Source of the DNA: UBA1765 sp045629945
Lineage (GTDB): Bacteria; Fibrobacterota; Fibrobacteria; Fibrobacterales; Fibrobacteraceae
DNA length: 64,000 bases
Assembly: GCA_045629945.1 (NCBI GenBank)
Contig: JAZQSE010000033.1
Location: 87,594 to 151,593 of the forward strand
Direction of reading: 5' to 3'
The notes below the pieces were generated by a model. That model ran no database searches. It was not told where the DNA came from and was given only the letters and a program-made list of their open reading frames with translations. The translations under genes and the position numbers were made by a program. This document shows, piece by piece, positions 27,551-36,175 of the stretch (its first letter is position 1; each line of letters starts with the position of its first letter).

Positions 27551-27583
27551 AAAATCCTGAAAGTAAACTTTCAGGATTTTAAA
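27551..27583. terminator. Terminator between nudix and glnA
   Basis: AAAATCCTGAAAG, loop TAAA, CTTTCAGGATTTT. It lies just behind the end of glnA (minus) and also behind the nudix gene. The remaining 27382-27550 shows no gene. Confidence 0.88.
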
Positions 27584-27599
27584 ATCGAAATGTAATTGA

Positions 27600-29099
27600 T
27601 TAACCGCAATAGAAATAGGTTTTAACTAAATCGTTCATTGCAGTTTTGCTCTTAGTAACTTTTGCACGTAATGTTTTGTCATTAAATGCTTTAAGTTGAG
27701 CAATAATACCATCAATCATTGCAGGGGAGAATACGCCGAATTCTTCATAAACTTTGCGTTGTTTTTGCAAACATTCAGCAGAAGCAGCACAACTGTCTGG
27801 GAGTGTGTCTAACTTTTTCAAGATTTTGGAATTTTCTTTTTTGTGAATGTTTACATTAACATAGGTCTTTTCTGCAACAGCAAGACCATCTTTCAAAGAG
27901 AACCCGTGGCGGCAAGCAACACAAAGGCCAGCCATCAAAAGATAAACGTTGGCAGAGGCATCCGGAGAGCGCATTTCAACAGTCTGCTTTTGATGCGTGT
28001 CATAAGCACTTTTCTGTTCGTTTGGATTAGCTTGTTTGCAAAGGTCTGTTTTACTTGCCCAACCAAGTGGTACACGTACAAGAACGCTACGGTTACGATC
28101 CCCCCAACAAACGTTGGTTGGAGCTTCTTGGTGAGGAACCAAGCGTAAATAAGAAGTTGGGTTCATATTACCAAAAGCCGTGATAGATGGAGCAAGTTTC
28201 ATCATGCCAGCAATAGCGCGTTTCGCCGTGTCAGAAATAACCCCATTTTTAAGCATCTGGTTGTTGCCGTTTTTCATAATGCGCATATGAACATGCAAAC
28301 CAGAACCTGCTTTACCAACGGTAATTTTTGGAGCAAAAGAAACATCCAAGCCGTATTCATTAGCAAGGTTTCTTATAATCCATTTTGCAACAGTGAGTTG
28401 GTTTGCAGCGCTTTCAGCGGCGCAAGGGAGAAATTCAATTTCATTTTGTTCGTAGAGTTTACCATCTTGAGTAAAGTTACCAACTTCGCTATGACCATAT
28501 TTAATAAGACCGCCAGCCTGAGCAATATAAAGCATACATTGTTGACGGAATTCATTGAACTTAGCAAATGGAGCTGATTCGTGATAGCCCTTTTGGTCTA
28601 CAGCTGGGAAAACTTTTGGGTCATCTGCAATAACATAGTATTCAAGTTCACCCATGGCTTCAAATTCCATTCCAGTTTCTTTCTTGAAAGCTTTGCAAGC
28701 TTTGTGAAGCGTGTATTCTGGAGATGATTCTAAAGGTTCGCCATCTTTATTGAAAAAAGAGCATAAGAGGCAAAGTGTTGGAAGAGTTGCGAATGGATCC
28801 ATGAATGCAGAAGCATAGCGTGGAACAACATACAAGTCAGAAGAAGATGCTTCAATATAGCTGAACAATGAAGAACCATCAACGCGTTCGCCACAAGTTA
28901 AAATTTCATCTAAATAATCAGCATCATTTATAATGAAGTTCAATGTTTTTAAACGGCCATCACCACCAGCATACATAAAATTAACGTGCTGGATTTCGTT
29001 TTTTTTGATGTAAGACTTAATGTCTTCTTTGGTGAATTTTTCGCAAGGTTTTTTCAAAGCCTTAACGATTGGATTTGCTGACATTTCGATTGTAGCCAT
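27600..29099 (-). CDS. glnA: Glutamine synthetase
   Basis: 499 residues, making glutamine from glutamate, ammonia and ATP. Motifs: GELEYYVIAD for the metal site, NEIEFLP, GKAGSGLHVHMRI, NPTSYLRLVPHQEAPTNVCW and EMRSPDASANVYLLMAG. Family features of a type I enzyme are present, but I see no NLYDLPPEE-type adenylylation motif near the C terminus, so control by GlnE is unlikely. Upstream is a strong hairpin (29135-29171) which could terminate the lemA transcript or regulate glnA. AAGGAATAT lies before the ATG. The N-terminal 20 residues before the catalytic body are somewhat unusual. Confidence 0.93.
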   Translation of the reverse strand: MATIEMSANPIVKALKKPCEKFTKEDIKSYIKKNEIQHVNFMYAGGDGRLKTLNFIINDADYLDEILTCGERVDGSSLFSYIEASSSDLYVVPRYASAFMDPFATLPTLCLLCSFFNKDGEPLESSPEYTLHKACKAFKKETGMEFEAMGELEYYVIADDPKVFPAVDQKGYHESAPFAKFNEFRQQCMLYIAQAGGLIKYGHSEVGNFTQDGKLYEQNEIEFLPCAAESAANQLTVAKWIIRNLANEYGLDVSFAPKITVGKAGSGLHVHMRIMKNGNNQMLKNGVISDTAKRAIAGMMKLAPSITAFGNMNPTSYLRLVPHQEAPTNVCWGDRNRSVLVRVPLGWASKTDLCKQANPNEQKSAYDTHQKQTVEMRSPDASANVYLLMAGLCVACRHGFSLKDGLAVAEKTYVNVNIHKKENSKILKKLDTLPDSCAASAECLQKQRKVYEEFGVFSPAMIDGIIAQLKAFNDKTLRAKVTKSKTAMNDLVKTYFYCG

Positions 29100-29134
29100 A
29101 TATTCCTTCTTGGAAATTTGTTAAAAAGCTTATC

Positions 29135-29171
29135 GCTTGATTTTGTTCTACATATTTAGAAAAAATCAAGC
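29135..29171 (-). promoter_or_regulatory. Long hairpin between lemA and glnA
   Basis: Left arm GCTTGATTTTGTTCTA and right arm TAGAAAAAATCAAGC pair over 15 bases with only one bulged G and a six-base loop. On the minus strand it stands after lemA; a T run (GCTTTTT) follows some 7 bases later. It may be a terminator, an attenuator or an operator for glnA. Confidence 0.55.
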
Positions 29172-29188
29172 TATTTTGAAAAATTAAT

Positions 29189-29791
29189 TTATTTAAACTC
29201 AACTTTAGGAGCTGTTGCGGCATTTGCATCGGCAGCAAAAGGAACTTTTGGAGTAGCTCCGGCAAAACCAGCAATAAGATTATTCGGGAACTGACGGATA
29301 TAGGTGTTAAAATCGCGAACGGTTTCATTGTAGCGTTTGCGTTCTACGGCAATTCGATTTTCTGCACCTTCTAGTTGTACGCGTAAATCTTGGAAAGATT
29401 GATTGCTTTTTAAGTTGGGGTAGTTTTCTGTTACCATCATAAGGCGTTGTAATGCAGAACCAAGAGTGGCCTGGCTTTCTTGGAAACGTTTCATAGCCGC
29501 TTCGTCACCAAGTAAGTTTTCATCGACTTTTACAGTTCCGCCAAGGCGGCTTCTTGCATCAATGACTTCTGTTAAAGTTGATTTTTCAAAATCAGCTTCT
29601 GCTTGAACTGTAGCCACAAGATTAGGAATCAAATCATAGCGGCGTTGGTAAGTATTTTCGACTTGAGCCCATGCGGAACGAACATTTTCTTCGCCTGCAA
29701 TAATAGAATTGTAAGCCCCGATACTTTTGGCTACAATAATAACGCCTAATAGTAAAACTACTGCAAGAGTAATAACGAGAATTTTTTTCAT
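29189..29791 (-). CDS. lemA: LemA family protein
   Basis: 200 residues. One N-terminal membrane helix (about 4-22), then the LemA signature NVRSAWAQVENTYQRRYDLIPNLVATV and further helical hairpins. C-terminal NDFNTYIRQFPNNL-like region (here VRDFNTYIRQFPNNL) closes the domain. The role of LemA is poorly known, often next to TPM-domain proteins as here (two genes upstream). GAGG precedes the ATG, and the start codon abuts the stop of the upstream gene. Confidence 0.93.
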   Translation of the reverse strand: MKKILVITLAVVLLLGVIIVAKSIGAYNSIIAGEENVRSAWAQVENTYQRRYDLIPNLVATVQAEADFEKSTLTEVIDARSRLGGTVKVDENLLGDEAAMKRFQESQATLGSALQRLMMVTENYPNLKSNQSFQDLRVQLEGAENRIAVERKRYNETVRDFNTYIRQFPNNLIAGFAGATPKVPFAADANAATAPKVEFK

Positions 29792-30478
29792 TTAAACCTC
29801 CATAGAATCCACAAATTGTAGAATCTTTTCGATTTCAAGAATATAGTTATTTGCTTGTTCTGAAATGATATTGTCTTTTTGACCAGGTGGTTGTAACTGT
29901 AAGAAAGAGTATTTTTTCCGCATACTATCTTTGCTTTCTGGGTATTCCATTGTCTCTAGGAAATGCACCCCATAAAGAATAGGCAAAATGACTCGTTCAG
30001 CTTCTAGAAAGAAATCAAGACTTGTTCTTTTGCGTAAGCGGTAAACAAAATTAGAACGCAAACGAATAATAAGCCCGCGTAATTCACGTTCGCATTGTAA
30101 GCGTAAAGCCTTTTTTTCAGGAATGAAATCTTTTAAAGGAGCCTCTCCGAGAATTGGAAAATTCTTTTTAGAAATGTGTAAAAATTCTAAAGGAAAAGTG
30201 TCCTTAGCAGAATCAAAAAACTGAGATGTAAAAAAGTAGCTGAACTGAATCTTGAACTTCTCAGCTTGACGGAGTAAATCTTGTAAAGGAATCAATTCGT
30301 TAGGCGTGTTTTCTTTTAGAAGGAAACTAATTTGCCAGGGTTCTTTAAAAGGGTTAAATCCCTCCATCAGACAATCGCCATGCAAAAAAGCGGAAATAAG
30401 ATTTTCGCCAAAAGTTTCTTGTAACCATTCTGGCCACATAGAATCCTGAAGTTCTTTAATGCTAAGAATTTTTGCCAT
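29792..30478 (-). CDS. Hypothetical protein, possibly nucleotidyltransferase-like
   Basis: 228 residues from the ATG at 30478 (GAGGG upstream; a TTG 15 bases earlier is less likely). AFLHGDCLMEGFNP loosely resembles the GS...D strand of polymerase-beta-like nucleotidyltransferases but key aspartates are not clear. No membrane helix or signal peptide. Sits between the TPM protein and lemA with short gaps, so it belongs to the dnaA operon. Function not known. Confidence 0.7.
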   Translation of the reverse strand: MAKILSIKELQDSMWPEWLQETFGENLISAFLHGDCLMEGFNPFKEPWQISFLLKENTPNELIPLQDLLRQAEKFKIQFSYFFTSQFFDSAKDTFPLEFLHISKKNFPILGEAPLKDFIPEKKALRLQCERELRGLIIRLRSNFVYRLRKRTSLDFFLEAERVILPILYGVHFLETMEYPESKDSMRKKYSFLQLQPPGQKDNIISEQANNYILEIEKILQFVDSMEV

Positions 30479-30486
30479 AATACCCT

Positions 30487-31212
30487 CTACCAAGACCCTC
30501 CAGAGCCACCACCACCGAATCGGCCACCACCAAATCCGCCACCAAATCCGCCTCCTCTCGAAGAAGAACTGCTTCCGCGAAGCGAGGCAATTAAAAGATA
30601 AAGTAAAATAGTTCTACCCGTTGGCGTTGCAATTAAGAAAATCCCTAGAATGAGAAAAAAGAAAAATCCTAAAGGAGATAATTTCTGTTGTTCTTGTTGA
30701 ATTTTTTTATTTGAAATTTTTGAAAAGTCAAGTGTTACATTTTTGGCTTTAGCAGATTCTTCTGCAAGTGCAAGAGCTAAACGCAAAACCCCTTCGCTGT
30801 ATTTCCCTTGCCTGAAGGCTGGAACAAGAGTTTTTTGTTGTAAACTTTCTACAAGCGCATCAGGTAAAAAGATTTCTGCGCCATAACCCGTTTCAACACT
30901 GCGGCGTTTTTCATCAAGTGTTACAAAAATTAAAAGGCCTTCATCATTTTTATTGCCAACGCCCCATTTCTGAGCAATTTGTAATGCAAAATCTCTTGGT
31001 TCTTCGCCATCAATATTTTGAAACAGCGCGGCCGCTAAGCCAACACCTGTTTTTCTATAAAGTTCTTCTGCGATTTCGTTGAAAACTTTTGTTTCTGCTT
31101 GTGAAAGCATTCTGTTTTCATCGTAGACATAAGAATTTACCGGACGCGGCGGAACTTCTTTAGTGAAGCCTAAAGAAAATACGGCAAGTAATATGAAAAA
31201 AAATAAACGCAT
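30487..31212 (-). CDS. TPM-domain protein with glycine-rich C terminus
   Basis: 241 residues from the ATG at 31212; a TTG four codons upstream is possible. A signal peptide (about 1-18) is followed by a TPM domain (VNSYVYDENRMLSQAE, LIFVTLDEKRRSVETGYG, PAFRQGKYSEGV). A hydrophobic segment at about 180-210 anchors it, and the tail is Gly/Ser/Phe-rich ending GGGGSGGSW, as in related TPM proteins. TPM (Psb32/TLP18.3) domains are reported as phosphatase-like in plants; the bacterial role, usually with LemA, is in the envelope and unclear. Confidence 0.85.
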   Translation of the reverse strand: MRLFFFILLAVFSLGFTKEVPPRPVNSYVYDENRMLSQAETKVFNEIAEELYRKTGVGLAAALFQNIDGEEPRDFALQIAQKWGVGNKNDEGLLIFVTLDEKRRSVETGYGAEIFLPDALVESLQQKTLVPAFRQGKYSEGVLRLALALAEESAKAKNVTLDFSKISNKKIQQEQQKLSPLGFFFFLILGIFLIATPTGRTILLYLLIASLRGSSSSSRGGGFGGGFGGGRFGGGGSGGSW

Positions 31213-31235
31213 TTTTAATTTCAAAAAATGAAAAA

Positions 31236-32567
31236 TTAATCGCGAATGTTGTTTTTCAATGTTTCGATTTCACGAGCAAATGTTGGGTCTGTTTCAATGT
31301 ATTGTTTTACACTTTTATTGGCATGAATCACTGTTGCATGGTCTCTGCCACCGAAATGCTGTCCAATACCCTGGAGACTAAGTGTTGAAAGTTCTTTAGT
31401 CAAATACATGGCTACTTGTCTTGCTTTAGAAACTTCTTGAGTCCCACGACCTTTTTCAATGAGCTTGTCTGCAGGGATATCAAAGTGTTGTGAAACGGCT
31501 TGGATAATAGCATTGACATTTACACGGCGACGGATGGTCGGGAGAATTTCATTTACAACACGCCTTGCAAGAGTCATATCTATATCGTGGTGCATCACGC
31601 TGGCTTGTGCGGTAAGCTTTGTAATTGCGTTTTCAAGAAAACGCACATTGCCACTGATATTTTCAGCAAGATAAAGTATAACTTCGTTATCAATATCTAA
31701 ATGTTGAGCTTTAGCTTTTTGACGTAAAATGGCTTCTCTTGTTTCAACATCAGGTGGTTGGATATCAACAGTAAGCCCCCAAGAAAAACGGCTGACAAGG
31801 CGTTCTGCAAGGCTTTTTACTTCAACTGCAGGAACATCAGAAGTTAAAACGATTTGTTTGCCTGCTTGGTGTAACGCATTAAAAATATGGAAAAATTCAT
31901 TTTGGGTTTCTTCTTTTCCGCTCCAGTTCTGGATATCATCAATCAAAAGAACATCGACTTTATTGCGATAATAAGAAGAAAATTCAGAAACTCTTTGTTC
32001 GCGAAGGCTTTTAATAAATTGCTCCATAAAATCGTGAGCAGTAAGGTAGCAGACTTTTTTGTCTGGTTCGCTTTCTAAAACATAGTTACCGATAGCTTGC
32101 AACAAGTGAGTCTTGCCAAGGCCAGGAGCACCATAAATAAAGAGAGGATTGTATTTGTTGTTGCTTGGGTTTTCAGCAACAGCGAACGCCGCATTAAAAG
32201 CTAGGAGGGCTTTGTCACCTGCAACGAAATTATTAAAAGTATGGTTTCTAGAAAGAGGAATACTTGTTGTTTCTAAAGTAGAATTCAAAGAATAATTTTG
32301 CGAAATCGTGTAAGCAGGAGTAGCATTAGAGGCCTGGAATTCAAAGTTAATGCGGTTTTGGGTGTTGTTACTACTTTGCCAACTATGTTCTAAAAGACTT
32401 CTGTAAGGAAGCAGTTCTTTTGGGTCAATGCCTTCGGGTAGTTGAATAACGGCACCATTTTCAGAAAGCGAAACTAAAGTAGCATTAGCAAAAAAACGAT
32501 CAAACATATTTTCGGAAATAATGTTCCGAAGAGCGTTCAGCGTGCGTTCCCATTGTAATTTATACAT
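31236..32567 (-). CDS. dnaA: Chromosomal replication initiator DnaA
   Basis: 443 residues. Domain I about 1-75, short linker II to 105, AAA+ domain III with Walker A GAPGLGKT at 146-153 and Walker B LLIDDIQ, and domain IV with the DNA-binding signature GRDHATVIHA at 407-416. It binds DnaA boxes and melts oriC. GGAAGG precedes the ATG. Unlike the common dnaA-dnaN-recF order, here it is followed by TPM, hypothetical and lemA genes and preceded by lepA-lepB. The leader contains a 17-base palindrome. No clear cluster of TTATCCACA boxes is seen upstream. Confidence 0.97.
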   Translation of the reverse strand: MYKLQWERTLNALRNIISENMFDRFFANATLVSLSENGAVIQLPEGIDPKELLPYRSLLEHSWQSSNNTQNRINFEFQASNATPAYTISQNYSLNSTLETTSIPLSRNHTFNNFVAGDKALLAFNAAFAVAENPSNNKYNPLFIYGAPGLGKTHLLQAIGNYVLESEPDKKVCYLTAHDFMEQFIKSLREQRVSEFSSYYRNKVDVLLIDDIQNWSGKEETQNEFFHIFNALHQAGKQIVLTSDVPAVEVKSLAERLVSRFSWGLTVDIQPPDVETREAILRQKAKAQHLDIDNEVILYLAENISGNVRFLENAITKLTAQASVMHHDIDMTLARRVVNEILPTIRRRVNVNAIIQAVSQHFDIPADKLIEKGRGTQEVSKARQVAMYLTKELSTLSLQGIGQHFGGRDHATVIHANKSVKQYIETDPTFAREIETLKNNIRD

Positions 32568-32854
32568 TTAAAAGACCTTCCTTGACTAGAAGTTCTAGTC
32601 TGACTTTTTCTTCATAGAGAACTCTTAATTTAGTTTTTTTTAAAGGGAATAAAAAGATTCTAAAAAAAATATCTGATTTTCTAACTCATTGATAATCAAA
32701 AGGTTAGAGAAATTGTGAAAATTGCGCTATTTGATTGGATTTTAAAAAAAGAACGCTTTTAAATTCTTGCTCTAGTAGGAATTTTAAAACGTTATCAATG
32801 AATAGAATTCAAAATAAATTCATAGAGTTTCACTATGGCGAAAAGGTTTTTATG
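32568..32854. other. AT-rich region between lepB and dnaA
   Basis: 287 bases without a gene. It contains the palindrome GACTAGAA-G-TTCTAGTC at 32584-32600, 17 bases upstream of dnaA, and an inverted pair TCATTGATAA (32686-32695) and TTATCAATGA (32792-32801). The latter only weakly resembles a DnaA box (TTATCCACA). A near-inverted pair of AT-rich arms flanks CTAGTAG around 32751-32795. Promoter of dnaA is expected here but no strong hexamers stand out. An oriC function is not supported. Confidence 0.5.
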
Positions 32855-33691
32855 CTATGGGTAAATTAATTTGCCCACAATTCGACTTTTTGGAATGTAA
32901 CCTAATTCCCTAGAATCAGCACAATATTTACCTTGTAAGCATAAAACGTAGTACATATTTTCAGGAACAATGAAATATTCTATAAGCGTAGAATCCTTTG
33001 CGTTAAAAATCTGGCGTTTGAATTCAATGGGGTCTGTACTGTGAATTTGCATTTGAATTTGGTTAGCAATCAAATGTAATTCTTGCCATGGTAAACCTTG
33101 AACTTCTCTAGTGCTGACTGGACGAGCTCCGATTTTTGTATTGCCAGCAAGTGCAAGTGGTAAAGAGTCTTTTCCAGAATAAGGTAAGGCTTTTACAAAA
33201 AAAGGAATTTTCTCTTGGCGCAAAAGATTTAAGGTATAATCAGTTTCGATATCGTTTAATTTGTTAAAGAAAAGAGTGTCTCCTTTTTGTGGGAGAGTGA
33301 TTATTCTATCATCAATAATAATAGTTTCTTCTTTGAAGCGATGTTTTGCAATCGAAGATTGTATAAAACCAGCAGAAGAAAGTTTTAGCGAATCCCCGGA
33401 AAGAGCAATCAATTTTCTAACGATTTCTTTTCCATTCGGTAATTCAACAAGGACAAAATCATTCGGTTTTAAATTTTCTTTGCAAGATTTCCATTTACAA
33501 AAAAACAACCATTCACCTTTTTCTGCATTAGAAAAAAGACTGGAATCTTTTAAAAAAATGGATTCAAAGACATAACTTCTGACAACGTAAGTTATGGGAA
33601 AAATTGTCAAAAGAATTAGAACAGAAACAACAAGTCTCCAGGGCGAAGAACGACGAAGGAGTTTTTTTATTTTCCGTTCTGTTTTTTTCAT
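32855..33691 (-). CDS. lepB: Signal peptidase I-like protein, divergent active site
   Basis: 278 residues. One membrane segment (about 19-40) is followed by S26-like boxes. The nucleophile region aligns as SSLFSNAEKGEW against PSMEPTLHNGER, giving Ser51. Box D reads VRKLIALSGD where signal peptidases have VKRIIGLPGD: the catalytic lysine position is Arg92, with Lys93 next to it. Box E is CLQGKYCADSR instead of GDNRxxSxDSR. It lies 2 bases after lepA, the classical lepA-lepB order, supporting homology. The swapped dyad raises doubt about normal activity. Confidence 0.75.
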   Translation of the reverse strand: MKKTERKIKKLLRRSSPWRLVVSVLILLTIFPITYVVRSYVFESIFLKDSSLFSNAEKGEWLFFCKWKSCKENLKPNDFVLVELPNGKEIVRKLIALSGDSLKLSSAGFIQSSIAKHRFKEETIIIDDRIITLPQKGDTLFFNKLNDIETDYTLNLLRQEKIPFFVKALPYSGKDSLPLALAGNTKIGARPVSTREVQGLPWQELHLIANQIQMQIHSTDPIEFKRQIFNAKDSTLIEYFIVPENMYYVLCLQGKYCADSRELGYIPKSRIVGKLIYP

Positions 33692-33693
33692 AT

Positions 33694-35514
33694 TTAATCG
33701 TTTCCGTTTGAAGAATCCGAAAGCGAAAGAACAGCAAGGAATGCTTTTTGAGGTACTTCAACAGAGCCAATGTTTTTCATGCGCTTTTTACCTTCTTTCT
33801 GTTTTTCAAGAAGTTTGCGCTTACGTGTAATATCACCACCATAACATTTGGCAAGCACGTCTTTACGTACTGCTTTTACCGTGCTGCGGCTTATGATTTT
33901 TCCACCAATAGCGCCTTGTATAGCGACATCAAACTGTTGTCTTGGAATTAGGTCTTTAAGTTTTACACAAATAGAATTAGCGTATTGGACAGACTTTTCG
34001 CGGTGAATAATCACAGAAAATGCATCAACAGGGTCACCATTCAAAAGAATATCCAGTTTAACAAGATTATTTTTTCTGTATCCAGAAGGTTCGTAATCTA
34101 GACCAGCATAACCACGACTTAAAGATTTTAAACGATCATAAAAATCAAACATGATTTCTGCAAGAGGCAGTTCGTATTTTAAAATGACTTTTTGTTCGTC
34201 CAAATATTCCATCGTCAGAAATTCGCCACGTTTTTCTTCACAGAGATTCATCATAGCGCCCACATATTCTTTAGGTGTAAATATCTGGGCTTTAACGTAA
34301 GGTTCTTCAATATAATCGTAACGGCTTGCGTCAGGAAGTTTAGAAGGGCTTTCAATTTTTGTACAAGAACCATCAGTTCCATAAACATGGTATTCTACGT
34401 TTGGAACAGTTGTAATAATATCGACATTAAACTCTCTGTCTAAACGTTCTTGCACAATTTCCATATGTAAAAGGCCTAAGAAACCAGCACGGAATCCAAA
34501 GCCCAAAGCATCAGAAGTTTCTGGTTCCCAAGAAATGGCCGAATCATTGAGTTTCAATTTTTCAAGAGCTTCGCGCAAGTTTTTGTAATCTTCTGGGTTA
34601 ATAGGGTAAATGCCAGAATAAATCATTGGCAAGATATCTTTATAACCAGGGAGAGGTTCTTGAACTGGGTTTTGAGAATCAGTTAAAGTGTCTCCGATTT
34701 TTACGTCGCTGATAGTTTTGACATTAGCAAGAACATAACCAACCATACCAGCAGAAAGTTCAGGTTTGGCATCGCGTTGCATTGAAAACGTACCGACTTC
34801 TGTAACCATATATTCGGCATTTGTTTTCATCATACGGATTTTCATACCGGCTTTAAGTGTGCCTTGAACAATGCGTATATAATTGATGACGCCTCTATAA
34901 CTATCGTAAACGGAATCAAAAATAAGTGCTTGTAACGGAGCGTCGTTATTGCCTTCTGGAGGTGGAATTTCATCGACAATTTTATCAAGAACCTGCTCTA
35001 CATTTATGCCGGATTTTGCCGAGATTCTTGGAATTTTATCTGGGTCATAACCTAACAAATCGCCAACTTGTTTTGCTATGCGATCAGGCTCTGCACCAGG
35101 CAAGTCAATTTTATTCAAAACAGGAATAATTTCCAAATTGTTTTCAATAGCTAAATAAAGGTTTGAAAGGGTCTGGGCTTCAATACCTTGGCTTGCGTCA
35201 ACAACAAGAATGGCGCCTTCGCAAGCGGCTAAGGAACGGCTGACTTCATAAGTAAAGTCCACATGCCCCGGCGTATCAATCATATTTAAAATGTATTCTC
35301 CGTCTGGTCTTGTATAAACCATACGAATAGCATGGGCTTTAATGGTAATACCGCGTTCTCTTTCCAGGTCCATGTCGTCTAGCAATTGGTTTGTCATTTC
35401 ATTAGAAGCGACGGTCTTGGTAAGTTCAATCATCCTGTCGGCCAATGTAGATTTTCCATGGTCGATGTGGGCGATAATGCTAAAATTGCGGATGTGTGAT
35501 TGTTTTGTCTTCAT
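33694..35514 (-). CDS. lepA: Elongation factor 4 (LepA)
   Basis: 606 residues. Translational GTPase that acts on stalled or mis-translocated ribosomes. G1 AHIDHGKSTL at 15-24, the RERGITIKA switch, DTPGHVDF, NKIDLPGA, SAKSG; the LepA-specific C-terminal domain ends the protein. It lies 2 bases before lepB. TATATTTTG at 35548-35540 is a possible promoter box with a short leader. Confidence 0.97.
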   Translation of the reverse strand: MKTKQSHIRNFSIIAHIDHGKSTLADRMIELTKTVASNEMTNQLLDDMDLERERGITIKAHAIRMVYTRPDGEYILNMIDTPGHVDFTYEVSRSLAACEGAILVVDASQGIEAQTLSNLYLAIENNLEIIPVLNKIDLPGAEPDRIAKQVGDLLGYDPDKIPRISAKSGINVEQVLDKIVDEIPPPEGNNDAPLQALIFDSVYDSYRGVINYIRIVQGTLKAGMKIRMMKTNAEYMVTEVGTFSMQRDAKPELSAGMVGYVLANVKTISDVKIGDTLTDSQNPVQEPLPGYKDILPMIYSGIYPINPEDYKNLREALEKLKLNDSAISWEPETSDALGFGFRAGFLGLLHMEIVQERLDREFNVDIITTVPNVEYHVYGTDGSCTKIESPSKLPDASRYDYIEEPYVKAQIFTPKEYVGAMMNLCEEKRGEFLTMEYLDEQKVILKYELPLAEIMFDFYDRLKSLSRGYAGLDYEPSGYRKNNLVKLDILLNGDPVDAFSVIIHREKSVQYANSICVKLKDLIPRQQFDVAIQGAIGGKIISRSTVKAVRKDVLAKCYGGDITRKRKLLEKQKEGKKRMKNIGSVEVPQKAFLAVLSLSDSSNGND

Positions 35515-35636
35515 TGTCGTCCGTTTTCTTGAATTCGCGCAAAATATAGCTAAATGCGTATGCTTTTAGGAATAATTTGACTAGGACGAATGAGAAAATA
35601 CTATATTTTAGCAGCGTTTTTCTTTGTGGAATAGAA

Positions 35637-36167
35637 ATGACTTTTCGCTGTTTATTTTTTAGTCTTTTTCTTTTGATATTTTTTTCTGCTTCATTTGCAG
35701 CAGATGCTAAAGTTTTTAATAAAGATTATTCTAAAACCAAATCTATAAAAGCAATAATATCAGTACATGAAGGGAAAATTGTAATTGATTTGGATTTTAA
35801 AAAAGCTCCAAATACGGTGGCTAATTTTGTAGACCTTGCAAACAAGGGTTTCTATAATGGTTTGGTTTTTCATAGGGTGATTCCAGGCTTTATGACTCAA
35901 GGTGGCGACCCAAATGGCAATGGCACGGGTGGTCCTGGGTATGTGATTGAAGATGAAATCAATAGTTTGAAACACGAAGCTGGTGTGATTTCTATGGCTA
36001 ATCGTGGTAAAGGTACAGGTGGTTCGCAATTTTTCATTACGCATGTTCCACAACCTCATTTAGATGGTAAACACACTGTATTTGGAAAAGTATCAGAAGG
36101 ACATGATGTGGTTTGTCGTATTGATGCTTTTGACCCAATTTTAAAAATTGAAATTATTGAAAATTAG
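35637..36167 (+). CDS. Secreted cyclophilin-type peptidyl-prolyl isomerase
   Basis: 176 residues from the ATG at 35637, with GTGGAA upstream; the earlier TTG-started frame is rejected. Signal peptide (MTFRCLFFSLFLLIFF... to SFAADA) targets it to the periplasm. The cyclophilin domain has VANFVDLANKGFYNGLVFHRVIPGF, TQGGDPNGNGTGGPGY, GSQFFITHVPQPHLDGKHTVFGKV; catalytic Arg (FHRV) and Gln are present. A TTGACT and TACTAT at about 35579-35606 could be the promoter. The H1-like gene starts 8 bases later and is probably co-transcribed. Confidence 0.9.
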   Translation: MTFRCLFFSLFLLIFFSASFAADAKVFNKDYSKTKSIKAIISVHEGKIVIDLDFKKAPNTVANFVDLANKGFYNGLVFHRVIPGFMTQGGDPNGNGTGGPGYVIEDEINSLKHEAGVISMANRGKGTGGSQFFITHVPQPHLDGKHTVFGKVSEGHDVVCRIDAFDPILKIEIIEN

Positions 36168-36175
36168 GAGTAAAT

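Noticed and set aside
32568..32854. Possible oriC beside dnaA
   Set aside because: Only an inverted pair TTATCAATGA is seen, poor as DnaA boxes; no cluster and no ordered AT-rich unwinding repeat.
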